Below are positions 1 through 7,037 of a DNA stretch of 7,053 nt, piece after piece. The stretch's first letter is position 1; the number at the start of each line of letters is the position of its first letter. Below the pieces are notes generated by a model, which made no database searches, was not told the DNA's origin, and saw only the letters and a program-made list of their open reading frames with translations. The stretch lies in NCBI GenBank assembly GCA_900556795.1, contig USQD01000099.1, positions 1 to 7,053 on the forward strand. The letters run 5' to 3'. Made by a program: the position numbers and the translations under genes. The DNA is from an uncultured Prevotella sp. (GTDB lineage: Bacteria; Bacteroidota; Bacteroidia; Bacteroidales; Bacteroidaceae).

Positions 1-27
1 GTAAAAACGAAAAAAAATCCCTTTTTA

Positions 28-59
28 TTTCGTTATTTGGGAAATTATGGTTATTTTTG
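28..59 (+). promoter_or_regulatory. Candidate Bacteroidota-type promoter for kdgK-eda
   Basis: TATTTTTG at 52-59 matches the Bacteroidota -7 consensus TAnnTTTG exactly. TTTC at 28-31, 20 nt upstream, matches the -33 TTTG box at three of four bases. Transcription would start near position 66, giving a leader of about 100 nt before the kdgK ATG at 170. The spacing fits the known sigma-ABfr architecture, but the region is AT-rich and such matches can arise by chance. Confidence 0.42.
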
Positions 60-87
60 CCAACGATATGAGACGGTGACTTAAAAC

Positions 88-134
88 ATTGTCAAGATCA
101 TGTAATGATGAGTTCCTAGAATTGTCAATTACAA
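88..134. repeat. Short direct and inverted repeats in the kdgK leader (possible operator)
   Basis: The octamer ATTGTCAA occurs at 88-95 and again at 121-128, 33 bp apart, about three helical turns. The second copy lies in a dyad, TTGT-N5-ACAA, at 122-134. A second small dyad, TCAT-GTA-ATGA, lies between them at 98-108. These sit between the candidate promoter and the kdgK start, where an operator for a uronate or KDG repressor would be plausible. No regulator gene is in the window, and I cannot assign the sites to one. Confidence 0.25.
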
Positions 135-169
135 ACAAACATAAAAACAATAAATTAAAACTATCAACA

Positions 170-1192
170 ATGGCAAAAATTGTAACATTAGGTGAAATTA
201 TGCTTCGTTTGTCACCAGAAGGCAACGAGCGCTTCATTCAGAGTGATTCATTCCGCATCATCCCTGGCGGTGGTGAGGCTAACGTAGCTGTCAGCTTGGC
301 TAACTATGGTCATGAGGCTTACTTCGTATCTAAGCTGCCAAAGCACGAGATTGGTCAGATTGCCCTGAATGCTCTCCGTCGCTATGGTGTGAACACAGAT
401 TTCATCGCTCGTGGTGGCGACCGTGTTGGTCTTTACTATGCTGAGACAGGTGCTTCTATGCGCCCATCAAAGGTTATCTACGACCGTGCTCACAGCGCTA
501 TCGCAGAGGCTGATGCTGCAGATTTCGATTTCGATAAGATTATGGAGGGTGCCCAGTGGTTCCACTGGAGCGGTATTACTCCTGCTATCAGCGACAAGGC
601 TGCTGAGTTGACCAAGTTGGCTTGTGAGGCTGCTAAGCGTCATGGCGTAACTGTTTCTGTTGACCTCAACTTCCGCAAGAAGCTGTGGACTTCAGAGAAG
701 GCTATCTCAGTGATGCGTCCTTTGATGAAGTACGTTGACGTTTGCATCGGTAATGAGGAAGATGCTCAGCTCTGCCTGGGCTTCAAGCCAGATGCTGACG
801 TAGAGGGCGGCAAGACAGATGCTGAGGGTTACTACGGCATCTTCCAGGGTATGATGAAGGAGTTCGGATTCAAGTATGTTGTTTCTACTCTCCGTGAGTC
901 TCTCTCTGCTACACACAACGGCTGGAAGGCTCTTATCTATGACGGTAAGGAGTTCTACCAGAGCAAGCACTATGATATCAACCCTATCATCGACCGCGTA
1001 GGTGGTGGTGACTCTTTCTCTGGTGGTCTGATCCACGGTCTTCTGACCAAGGAGACTCAGGCAGAGGCATTGGAGTTCGCTGTAGCTGCTTCTGCATTGA
1101 AGCACACTATCCCTGGCGACTTCAACCTCGTTTCTGCTGATGAGGTAGAGAGTCTTGCTGGCGGTAACGCTAATGGTCGCGTTCAGCGATAA
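170..1192 (+). CDS. kdgK: 2-keto-3-deoxygluconate kinase (PfkB/ribokinase family)
   Basis: This cytoplasmic sugar kinase (340 aa) is predicted to phosphorylate 2-keto-3-deoxygluconate with ATP to give KDPG, the substrate of the next gene. The N-terminal VTLGEIMLRLSP and the GGGEANVA stretch at residues 33-40 are typical of the PfkB substrate-binding side. The C-terminal signature DRVGGGDSFSGG holds the expected catalytic base, Asp281, in the anion hole at 278-283. Length is normal for the family. I start at ATG 170, because the reading frame open to TTG at 89 adds 27 residues with no family character, while MAKIVTLGE begins exactly where PfkB proteins begin. The A-rich ACAATGGCAAAA context is typical of Bacteroidota starts. 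All arginine codons are CGN, and GGT and GCT dominate Gly and Ala, suggesting high expression. KDG as substrate rests on the eda neighbour; another PfkB sugar substrate is a minor alternative. Confidence 0.93.
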   Translation: MAKIVTLGEIMLRLSPEGNERFIQSDSFRIIPGGGEANVAVSLANYGHEAYFVSKLPKHEIGQIALNALRRYGVNTDFIARGGDRVGLYYAETGASMRPSKVIYDRAHSAIAEADAADFDFDKIMEGAQWFHWSGITPAISDKAAELTKLACEAAKRHGVTVSVDLNFRKKLWTSEKAISVMRPLMKYVDVCIGNEEDAQLCLGFKPDADVEGGKTDAEGYYGIFQGMMKEFGFKYVVSTLRESLSATHNGWKALIYDGKEFYQSKHYDINPIIDRVGGGDSFSGGLIHGLLTKETQAEALEFAVAASALKHTIPGDFNLVSADEVESLAGGNANGRVQR

Positions 1193-1218
1193 CATTTAAC
1201 ACTTAACATTTAACATTA
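1191..1218 (+). repeat. Imperfect 14-bp tandem repeat in the kdgK-eda gap
   Basis: Two adjacent 14-mers, AACATTTAACACTT at 1191-1204 and AACATTTAACATTA at 1205-1218, match at 12 of 14 positions. They fill most of the 34-nt space between the kdgK stop and the eda ATG. The repeat may be simple slippage, or it may keep the eda start unstructured; it is A/T-rich with no Shine-Dalgarno sequence. It contains no strong hairpin, so the two genes are probably co-transcribed. Confidence 0.55.
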
Positions 1219-1226
1219 AAACAAAA

Positions 1227-1898
1227 ATGGCAAAATTTAGCAAAATGCAGGTCATGGCAGCCATGAAAGAGACTGGTATGGTTCCTGTATTCTTCAATAA
1301 GGACGTTGAAATCTGCAAGAACGTAATCAAGGCTTGCTATGAGGGTGGCGTTCGCGTTTTCGAGTTTACTAACCGAGGTGACTTCGCTCACGAGATTTTC
1401 GGTGAGTTGGTAAAGTGGGCTGACAAGGCTTGCCCTGAAATGATCTTGGGTGCTGGTACAGTTGTTGATGCTGGTACAGCTTCTCTCTATCTCCAGTTGG
1501 GTGCCAACTTCATCGTAGGTCCTAACTTCAACCCTGACATTGCACCAGTCTGCAACCGTCGCCTGGTTCCATATTCACCAGGTTGTGGTTCTGTTACAGA
1601 AATCAACAATGCTCAGGCAGCAGGTTGCGATGTAACCAAGGTATTCCCTGCTGGTAACGTAGGTGGTCCTTCATTCGTCAAGAATGTGATGGCACCATTG
1701 CGTTGGAGCAACATCATGGTAACGGGTGCCGTAGAGCCAACAGAGGAGAATCTTACTCCTTGGATCAAGGCTGGCGTACTCTGCGTAGGTATGGGCTCTA
1801 AGCTCTTCCCTAAGGAGACTGTTGCTGCTGGCGACTGGGCTGCTATCACGGCTAAGTGTCAGGAAGCTCTTGGCTATATTGCCAAGGCTCGCGCTTAA
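1227..1898 (+). CDS. eda: KDPG aldolase (2-dehydro-3-deoxy-phosphogluconate aldolase / 4-hydroxy-2-oxoglutarate aldolase)
   Basis: This class I aldolase (223 aa, cytoplasmic TIM barrel) is predicted to split KDPG into pyruvate and glyceraldehyde-3-phosphate. The family landmarks are in order: VFEFTNRG with catalytic Glu46 and substrate-binding Arg50; GAGTV at 75-79; IVGPNFNP near 96-103; SPGC at 117-120; and DVTKVFPAG with Lys138 as the predicted Schiff-base lysine. VTGAVEP near 165-171 and VGMGSKLF near 187-194 fit the C-terminal phosphate-binding loops. Length is slightly above the usual 205-215 residues. The gene lies 34 nt after kdgK on the same strand, so the two form an operon for consecutive steps of uronate breakdown. 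The start is a clear ATG after an A-run, with no Shine-Dalgarno sequence. Codon use matches kdgK and contrasts with the less biased downstream signalling genes, which also use AGA and AGG for arginine. Some homologues also act on 4-hydroxy-2-oxoglutarate; sequence alone does not decide this. Confidence 0.95.
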   Translation: MAKFSKMQVMAAMKETGMVPVFFNKDVEICKNVIKACYEGGVRVFEFTNRGDFAHEIFGELVKWADKACPEMILGAGTVVDAGTASLYLQLGANFIVGPNFNPDIAPVCNRRLVPYSPGCGSVTEINNAQAAGCDVTKVFPAGNVGGPSFVKNVMAPLRWSNIMVTGAVEPTEENLTPWIKAGVLCVGMGSKLFPKETVAAGDWAAITAKCQEALGYIAKARA

Positions 1899-1935
1899 TT
1901 TTTTTGAACTTCGTTTTTAAAAGTTATTAGTTTTT

Positions 1936-4900
1936 ATGCTCATGCATAAAAAATCATGTCATCTTTACTGCGTCGTCATCAACCTTCTGGTGGTGACGGC
2001 GTTTGTTTTTTCAGCTTGTTCGCCTGCCCATCAGTATGAGGTGGATAAGTTGAATAGCCAATCCTATGCTTTTCACTATCGCAATCTTGATTCTACCAAA
2101 GTCTTGGCTAAGAGAGCTTTAGCTCTTTCTGATGATTATTCTACCGGTTATGCTGAGGCTTGCAATAACCTTGCTTTCGTGGCAATTGCCAAGATGGATT
2201 ACAAGCTTGCCAAACAGTGGCTCAACCTGGTGGAAGAACGCAGCGACAACCAGATAGAACTCCTTATTGCCGACGTCCAGAATATGCGACTCTGTCAGCG
2301 GGAAGCCCGCAACAAGGATTTCTACGCCTATCGTGAGAAAGCGATGCGCCGACTGCGCCGAATAGGCGAGGAGACTGATAACCTTCCTCCTCGTGAATAT
2401 CAGCGTGCGGTCTATGCCCAGTCAGAGTTCGCGGTTGTGGCTTCCACCTATTTCTATTATGTGCAGTTGGAGAAGCCGATGATGCAAGCCCTGAACCAGA
2501 TAGACCCTGACGCCTTGGAGCAGGATACAGCCCAGTATCTGAACTATCTTTACAATTACGGTTCGGGTGGAGCGATTACCCACGGTACTCAGAACGAGAT
2601 TCTGCAGGCAGAATTCGATATGCTCATCAGATGCTACATGCTGGCGAGCGGTCCTAATCCTTATCCTTACTGGCAGGCGAATGCCCTTCAAGCTATCAGC
2701 GAACATATCCAGGATGAAGACAACCGGGAGTTCCTTATCAGGAACAATCTGCCTGCCTTCCAGTATCTCAACATCGAGCAGATGCCAGCCAACCTGCTTG
2801 CCGGCAACTTTGCCCAGCGAGCGCTCAATCTCTTCAGCAGCTATGGCGATGTTTATCAGACGGCAGGAGCCCATCGTACCCTTGCCGAGTGCTATTGGCA
2901 AATCAGGGATTACCAGTCGTCGCTCGACTGTCTGAACCATGCGCTCTATGACAACAAGGCTATCTTCCAGGCGCCCGACCTCGTGGCTTCCATCCGCGAG
3001 CAGATGAGTCTGGCTTATTCCGCACTCGACGACAAGGTGAAGAGCGACTACAACCGCAACGCCTATCTCGACCTGCAGGAGTCTTCCCGACAGGACCGCC
3101 AGCTCGAAGCCCGTGCAGCCCAGCTCGACGATATCGCCACGATTCTCAATGTCATGATCATCGCCGTGATAGCCATGATTGTCATTGCCGTCATCCTGCT
3201 CTATGTCTTCGACTATATGAAGCGCAAGAAAGCCAAGGAGGAATCCACGGAAGAACTGCTTAAACCTCTGCATGAACGAATGGAGCTTAATGCTCAGAAA
3301 CATAAAGAATTCCTTGAGAAGCTTGAAGAGGAAACAGAACGCCGTATGGAATTGATGATGAGAGTATCTGCCAACAAGGAACGCAACGTGGAGCAGCGCA
3401 CCAAAGTGGAGTTTGCCAACTCAAATCTTTCGTATATAAACCGTATGCTGAACGAGGTGACCCGACTCTGCAAGGGGGGTGAAACTGAGGAGGTAAGAAA
3501 GCAGCGCTACCAGTATATATTGGAATTGGTAGATGTCATTGAAGACTATAACAGTACCCTGACACGCTGGATTCAGATGAAGCAGGGAATGCTGAACCTC
3601 CGCATCGAGAGTTTCTCCCTGCAGCAGCTCTTCGACATTGTGGAGAAGGGAAAGACGAGCTTCCAGATGAAGGGCATCAGGCTCGTGGTGAAGCCGACCG
3701 ATGCTGTTTTGAAAGCCGACCGTGCCCTGACGCTCTTCATGATCAATACAATAGCCGACAACGCCAGGAAGTTTACTCCTGCCGGTGGCGAGGTGGTCGT
3801 CGAGGCTCAGGTCAAGGCAGAGGATAAGTATGTGGAGATTTCCATCACGGACAACGGAAAGGGTATGGACGAGGAACAGCTGGCTCATGTCTTCGACCGC
3901 GCCTATACCGGCGGACATGGTTTCGGACTGATCAACTGCAAGGGAATCATCGAGAAATACAAGAAGACGAGCCGCATGTTTGACAAGTGCGATATTTCTG
4001 TACAAAGCGAGGTGGGCAAGGGGAGCCGTTTTGCCTTCCGCCTTCCTGTGGGGCGTATGCTCCTGCTGTCGTTGCTGATAGCCCTGTTCTCATGTCTTCC
4101 TTCAGGCAGCGCTTGGGCGAAGATGCAGAAATCTCATGGCTCTCATCATCTGCACATGCGTACAGCCGTTCAGAAGCCGCTCAATCTGCAGCGAGCAGAC
4201 CAGTATGCCGACAGCGCCTATTTCAGCAATGTCAACGGTCATTACGAGCGCACGCTTGCCTTCGCCGATTCCGCAAGAGAGTATCTCAACCGCCATTATC
4301 TCTCGCTCCGTCCTAAGGGAACCTTCCTGATGGTAAAGTATCCTAAGGCGGGAGCCATAGCCGAACTGCAGTGGCTCAGAGATAGTTTGCCAACCGACTA
4401 CAACGTGATTCTCGATATCCGCAACGAGAGTGCTGTGGCAGCCCTGGCGCTCCACCAGTGGGACCTGTATGCCAGCAACAACAAGGTCTACACCCAGCTC
4501 TTCAGGGAGATGAGCGCCGACAATACGCTCGATGAATACGTGCGCACGATGGAGGTTTCCAAGAACTCCAAGAATGTGGCGGTGGTTCTCCTGATACTCC
4601 TCCTGCTGCAGCTGCCGCTGGCTTACTATCTACTGTATTATCGCCACATCCTGCGCTATCGCTTCGCCGTAGACAAGGTAAATACCATCAACCAGATTCT
4701 GCTCAGCAGCAACTCTGACAAGGAAAAGCTACAGCGAATCAGCGAGATATGGGATGAGAAAACCAGCCGTAGAGCCAACAGCGAACAGCTCAACGAGGTG
4801 GTGGTGCGCATCGAGAAAGCGCTGAACGACGGCATTGCAGATGTCAGGAAGGACTACAGCAGACTGGAACTGCTGGAAGATGAAATCCATCGAACGGAAT

Positions 4901-5529
4901 ACGAGGGCGACAAGCTGTATGTTGCCAATCAGGTGCTCGACAACTGTCTCTCTGCCCTGAAACACGAAACGATGTATTATCCTTCGCGCATCCGACAGCT
5001 CATCGAAACCAATCCCGATGATGTGGAATCGCTGCGCGAGCTGATAGAGTATTACAAATCGGTATATACCATGCTGAGTACGCAGGCGATGGAGCAGGCG
5101 AAGGGTATGGTAAGGCTGGATTACCACCTGCTGGAGCTTCTTTTCGAAATCCTGATAGCCAATACGAAGAAGTGCGACATCAGAATCGAGACTACGGACG
5201 GAAATCCTTATGCCGAGGTGTATGTGAAGCAGCATGAGTCGGCTTACGTTTCCCGGCAGATTACCGATTTCTTTTCTTCAACTACCGTGGATGTCAATTA
5301 TCTCGTGGCGAGACAGATAGCCAGAGAGGTAGGTGACATTACCAACTTGCGCGGCTGCGGTCTCAGTTCCACTGCCGGATCTGACGGCAGTGCAATCATC
5401 ACGGCTGTCCTGCCTGTAGCGGTCGTTAAGAGAATCGACTTCGAGGGCTTGAAGGAAAGATGGAAACATAAGGTTGAATTAGAAATAACAGAAGTTCAGC
5501 ATGAGAAACCTCAAGCTGGAGTTGAATAG
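1936..5529 (+). CDS. Two-module membrane sensor histidine kinase (DUF5112/DUF5113-like) with apparently split catalytic functions
   Basis: This 1197-aa protein appears to be two sensor kinases in tandem. Module 1: signal segment at 12-27 with lipobox-like VFSAC (Cys28, possible lipid anchor); helical TPR-like periplasmic domain at about 30-400; membrane helix at 404-425; coiled coil at about 430-490; DHp-like helices at 491-560; ATP-binding domain at about 590-705. The last has N-box DNARKFT (Asn609), G1 DNGKGMD (Asp639) and G2 GGHGFGL (659-665). Where F-T-N-I-S-H-E is usual in this phylum, the sequence reads F-A-N-S-N-L-S (493-499), so the histidine position is Leu498. Module 2: hydrophobic signal-like segment at 708-728, short periplasmic domain at 729-879, membrane helix at 880-902, then a helical region with LKHETMYYP (His1010) and a degenerate ATPase-like end at about 1060-1165 lacking the G1 Asp and G2 glycines. 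Topology puts both sensors in the periplasm and both kinase regions in the cytosol. ATG 1942 is an equally possible start. The response regulator follows at 24 nt. I recall DUF5112 and DUF5113 as names for such domains, but did not search. Confidence 0.85.
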   Translation: MLMHKKSCHLYCVVINLLVVTAFVFSACSPAHQYEVDKLNSQSYAFHYRNLDSTKVLAKRALALSDDYSTGYAEACNNLAFVAIAKMDYKLAKQWLNLVEERSDNQIELLIADVQNMRLCQREARNKDFYAYREKAMRRLRRIGEETDNLPPREYQRAVYAQSEFAVVASTYFYYVQLEKPMMQALNQIDPDALEQDTAQYLNYLYNYGSGGAITHGTQNEILQAEFDMLIRCYMLASGPNPYPYWQANALQAISEHIQDEDNREFLIRNNLPAFQYLNIEQMPANLLAGNFAQRALNLFSSYGDVYQTAGAHRTLAECYWQIRDYQSSLDCLNHALYDNKAIFQAPDLVASIREQMSLAYSALDDKVKSDYNRNAYLDLQESSRQDRQLEARAAQLDDIATILNVMIIAVIAMIVIAVILLYVFDYMKRKKAKEESTEELLKPLHERMELNAQKHKEFLEKLEEETERRMELMMRVSANKERNVEQRTKVEFANSNLSYINRMLNEVTRLCKGGETEEVRKQRYQYILELVDVIEDYNSTLTRWIQMKQGMLNLRIESFSLQQLFDIVEKGKTSFQMKGIRLVVKPTDAVLKADRALTLFMINTIADNARKFTPAGGEVVVEAQVKAEDKYVEISITDNGKGMDEEQLAHVFDRAYTGGHGFGLINCKGIIEKYKKTSRMFDKCDISVQSEVGKGSRFAFRLPVGRMLLLSLLIALFSCLPSGSAWAKMQKSHGSHHLHMRTAVQKPLNLQRADQYADSAYFSNVNGHYERTLAFADSAREYLNRHYLSLRPKGTFLMVKYPKAGAIAELQWLRDSLPTDYNVILDIRNESAVAALALHQWDLYASNNKVYTQLFREMSADNTLDEYVRTMEVSKNSKNVAVVLLILLLLQLPLAYYLLYYRHILRYRFAVDKVNTINQILLSSNSDKEKLQRISEIWDEKTSRRANSEQLNEVVVRIEKALNDGIADVRKDYSRLELLEDEIHRTEYEGDKLYVANQVLDNCLSALKHETMYYPSRIRQLIETNPDDVESLRELIEYYKSVYTMLSTQAMEQAKGMVRLDYHLLELLFEILIANTKKCDIRIETTDGNPYAEVYVKQHESAYVSRQITDFFSSTTVDVNYLVARQIAREVGDITNLRGCGLSSTAGSDGSAIITAVLPVAVVKRIDFEGLKERWKHKVELEITEVQHEKPQAGVE

Positions 5530-5553
5530 AAATACTAAAAATAGAATTGAGAT

Positions 5554-6279
5554 ATGGAGAATTTTAAAGTGATTATAGTAGAAGATGTGCCACTGGAACT
5601 GAAAGGTACCGAGGGCATCTTCAAGACCGACATTCCTGAGGCAGAAATCATTGGAACTGCCGAAAACGAACCGGCTTACTGGCGACTTATCAAGGCGCAG
5701 AAGCCCGACCTCGTGCTGCTCGATCTGGGATTGGGCGGTTCTACCACCATTGGCGTGGAAATCTGCCGCAGCACCAAGCAACAGTATCCTGACGTGAAGG
5801 TGCTCATCTTTACGGGCGAGATTCTCAACGAGAAGCTTTGGGTGGATGCGCTGGATGCCGGATGCGACGGAATCATCCTGAAGAGCGGCGAACTGCTCAC
5901 CCGTGGTGATGTGGCGAGCTGCATGGGCGGCAAGAAGATGGTCTTCAACCAGCCTATCCTGAAGAAGATTATCGAGCGATTCAAGAAGAGCGTAAACAGC
6001 GAGCTGATGCGCCAGGAGGCTCTCATCAATTACGAGATTGATGAATATGACGAGCGTTTCCTGCGCCATCTTGCCCTGGGCTACACCAAGGAGCAGATTA
6101 CCGGTCTGCGAGGAATGCCTTTCGGTGTGAAGAGTCTGGAGAAGCGCCAGAACGAGCTGGTGCAGAAGCTGTTTCCTGACGGCAACAACGGCAATAGCGT
6201 GAATGCCACCCGACTGGTGGTAAGGGCCTGCGAACTGCGCATCCTGGATATTGATAATCTCGTGGCTGACGAGGAGTAG
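5554..6279 (+). CDS. Response regulator: receiver domain plus divergent LuxR-like C-terminal domain
   Basis: This 241-aa cytoplasmic protein is the likely phosphate acceptor of the upstream kinase. The receiver domain (about 3-125) has all key residues: acidic pair Glu10-Asp11, phosphoacceptor Asp57 in LVLLDLGLGG, Thr87 in FTGE, and Lys110 in IILKSGE. After a linker with FNQPILKKIIERFKKS, the C-terminal part (about 163-232) looks like a NarL/LuxR-type helix-turn-helix: FLRHLALGYTKEQIT corresponds to the usual L..iA.G.s.kEIA, KSLEKRQNELVQKLF to the recognition-helix region, and NATRLVVRACELRIL to the closing helix. The match is weak, with an unusual GLRGMPFGVKS stretch at the turn, so DNA binding is likely but unproven. 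I recall such C-termini being filed under a DUF in Bacteroidota. The gene lies 24 nt after the kinase and 19 nt before the membrane protein, suggesting one transcript. The ATG has no Shine-Dalgarno sequence and an A/T-rich leader. Confidence 0.9.
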   Translation: MENFKVIIVEDVPLELKGTEGIFKTDIPEAEIIGTAENEPAYWRLIKAQKPDLVLLDLGLGGSTTIGVEICRSTKQQYPDVKVLIFTGEILNEKLWVDALDAGCDGIILKSGELLTRGDVASCMGGKKMVFNQPILKKIIERFKKSVNSELMRQEALINYEIDEYDERFLRHLALGYTKEQITGLRGMPFGVKSLEKRQNELVQKLFPDGNNGNSVNATRLVVRACELRILDIDNLVADEE

Positions 6280-6285
6280 GTCATG

Positions 6286-6291
6286 AGGGAG
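6286..6291 (+). promoter_or_regulatory. Possible ribosome binding site for the AbgT-like gene
   Basis: AGGGAG lies 7 nt before ATG 6299, and overlaps GAGG, which can pair with the 16S tail. Such a site is absent before the other genes here. It favours ATG 6299 over the in-frame ATG at 6314, though Bacteroidota initiation often ignores Shine-Dalgarno pairing. Confidence 0.35.
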
Positions 6292-6298
6292 ATAAGTC

Positions 6299-6928
6299 AT
6301 GGGGAATAGGACTATGAGGAATAGAATATCGATTTTTCGGAAGTTGACCCGTTTGGGGGCATGGCTGGCTAGCGGATTGCTGGTTGGCCAGTGCGTCCTG
6401 GTGCTGGTGTCGTGGCTGCAGACGGCTGCGATGCCGGAAACCTTCCCGCGCACGTTGCTCAATGCCGAGGGCATCCGATGGTTCTTCGGACGCTTTACGG
6501 AGAATCTGATGCAGCCGATGCTGGTCTGGCTCCTGCTGCTCTGCATCTCGCTGGGGGCACTCTACAGGAGCGGTCTGCTTCATTTCAACGGCAGGGAATA
6601 TCGCCAGCGGGTAGCCATGCGAGTGGTGTTTTTCGAGTTTCTGCTGTTCGCCTTCGTGATGGTTTGTCTCACGATGGTTCCCCATGCTATATTGCTGAAC
6701 GTGATGGGTGGCATCTGGGGCAGTAGTTTTACGAAGAGTCTCCTTCCGTACATTTGTTTTGCGGTCATGGTGATGAGTCTCACCTTTGGTGTGGCGAGCA
6801 ACCGCTTCCGTTCGCTCGCGGAGGTTTATGAGGCGTCGTATTTCGGCATCCGCATCTTTGCTCCGCTCTATCTCCTCTACGTTCTCTCCATACAACTCTA
6901 TAGTTCCCTGGTTTATCTTTATTTCTGA
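6299..6928 (+). CDS. Small membrane protein resembling a shortened AbgT-family transporter
   Basis: This is a 209-aa inner-membrane protein with a basic N-terminus (MGNRTMRNRISIFRK) and about five membrane helices, near residues 21-41, 70-90, 107-135, 148-166 and 184-207. Two parts recall AbgT (p-aminobenzoyl-glutamate) transporters. LLNAEGIRWFFGRFTENL followed by a helix ending GALYRSGL (53-93) fits the conserved N-terminal 'LL..eGlrw...n.v.NF..F.PLG..L...lG...a..sGL' region. LTFGVASNRFRSLAEVYEA plus the last helix (161-208) resembles the later 'YG...G.i.S..D......' region. AbgT transporters run to about 500 residues, so the central and C-terminal substrate-binding hairpins are missing and transport alone is doubtful. 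The frame is intact and starts 19 nt after the response regulator, so it looks like a genuine compact gene, not a decaying fragment. A role as accessory or target of the two-component system is inference. The family assignment is from memory of the motifs. Confidence 0.72.
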   Translation: MGNRTMRNRISIFRKLTRLGAWLASGLLVGQCVLVLVSWLQTAAMPETFPRTLLNAEGIRWFFGRFTENLMQPMLVWLLLLCISLGALYRSGLLHFNGREYRQRVAMRVVFFEFLLFAFVMVCLTMVPHAILLNVMGGIWGSSFTKSLLPYICFAVMVMSLTFGVASNRFRSLAEVYEASYFGIRIFAPLYLLYVLSIQLYSSLVYLYF

Positions 6929-6955
6929 TGATGGAATTCCCCACGTTCCCTGAAT

Positions 6956-6986
6956 GGCAGAAGCTCCTAACTTTGGGGCTTTTGCC
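6956..6986 (+). terminator. Strong hairpin after the signalling cluster, probable terminator
   Basis: GGCAGAAGCTCC (6956-6967) pairs with GGGGCTTTTGCC (6975-6986) across a 7-nt loop. The stem is 12 bp with two G-T wobbles and lies 27 nt after the stop of the AbgT-like gene. No T-run follows it directly; the TTTT is inside the stem. It may act as a terminator or 3' stabiliser of the transcript. Confidence 0.5.
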
Positions 6987-7019
6987 CATACTTGAATCAT
7001 ATTCGAAAGTTATTCCTGT

Positions 7020-7037
7020 GAGATAAGATAATATCTC
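7020..7037. other. Short A/T-rich inverted repeat at the window end
   Basis: GAGATA (7020-7025) and TATCTC (7032-7037) form a perfect 6-bp dyad around a 6-nt spacer, with a further AGATAA just downstream. It could be an operator in the leader of a gene beyond the window or a weak hairpin. The sequence does not decide between these. Confidence 0.3.

Noticed and set aside
9..32. Imperfect A/T hairpin at the left end
   Set aside because: It is an A-run facing a T-run with a mismatch and no GC core. It is most likely chance in AT-rich leader DNA.
89..169. N-terminal extension of kdgK from a TTG codon
   Set aside because: The 27 extra residues have no PfkB character and overlap the repeats in the leader. 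The family starts at MAKIVTLGE (ATG 170).
1907..1925. Hairpin AACTT/AAGTT after eda as a terminator
   Set aside because: The stem is only 5 A/T-rich base pairs, too weak to support a terminator call.
1903..1935. Promoter-like TTTG-N21-TAGTTTTT before the kinase gene
   Set aside because: The start of transcription would fall at about 1942, on or after the start codon, leaving no leader. The last -7 base is also a mismatch, so I do not call it.
2422..3303. 293-residue open frame on the minus strand inside the kinase gene
   Set aside because: It is fully antisense to the periplasmic domain of the kinase, has no family features, and is explained by codon bias on the sense strand.
5479..6546. 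355-residue open frame on the minus strand across the response regulator
   Set aside because: It lies antisense to a well-supported receiver gene and runs through three features and a gap. Its translation is His/Leu/Gln-rich with no recognisable domain, as expected from the complement of biased codons.
6281..7000. 239-residue open frame on the minus strand opposite the AbgT-like gene
   Set aside because: The translation is rich in His, Gln, Arg and Glu without a hydrophobic core, the usual complement of a membrane-protein gene. The plus-strand frame has membrane helices and operon spacing.
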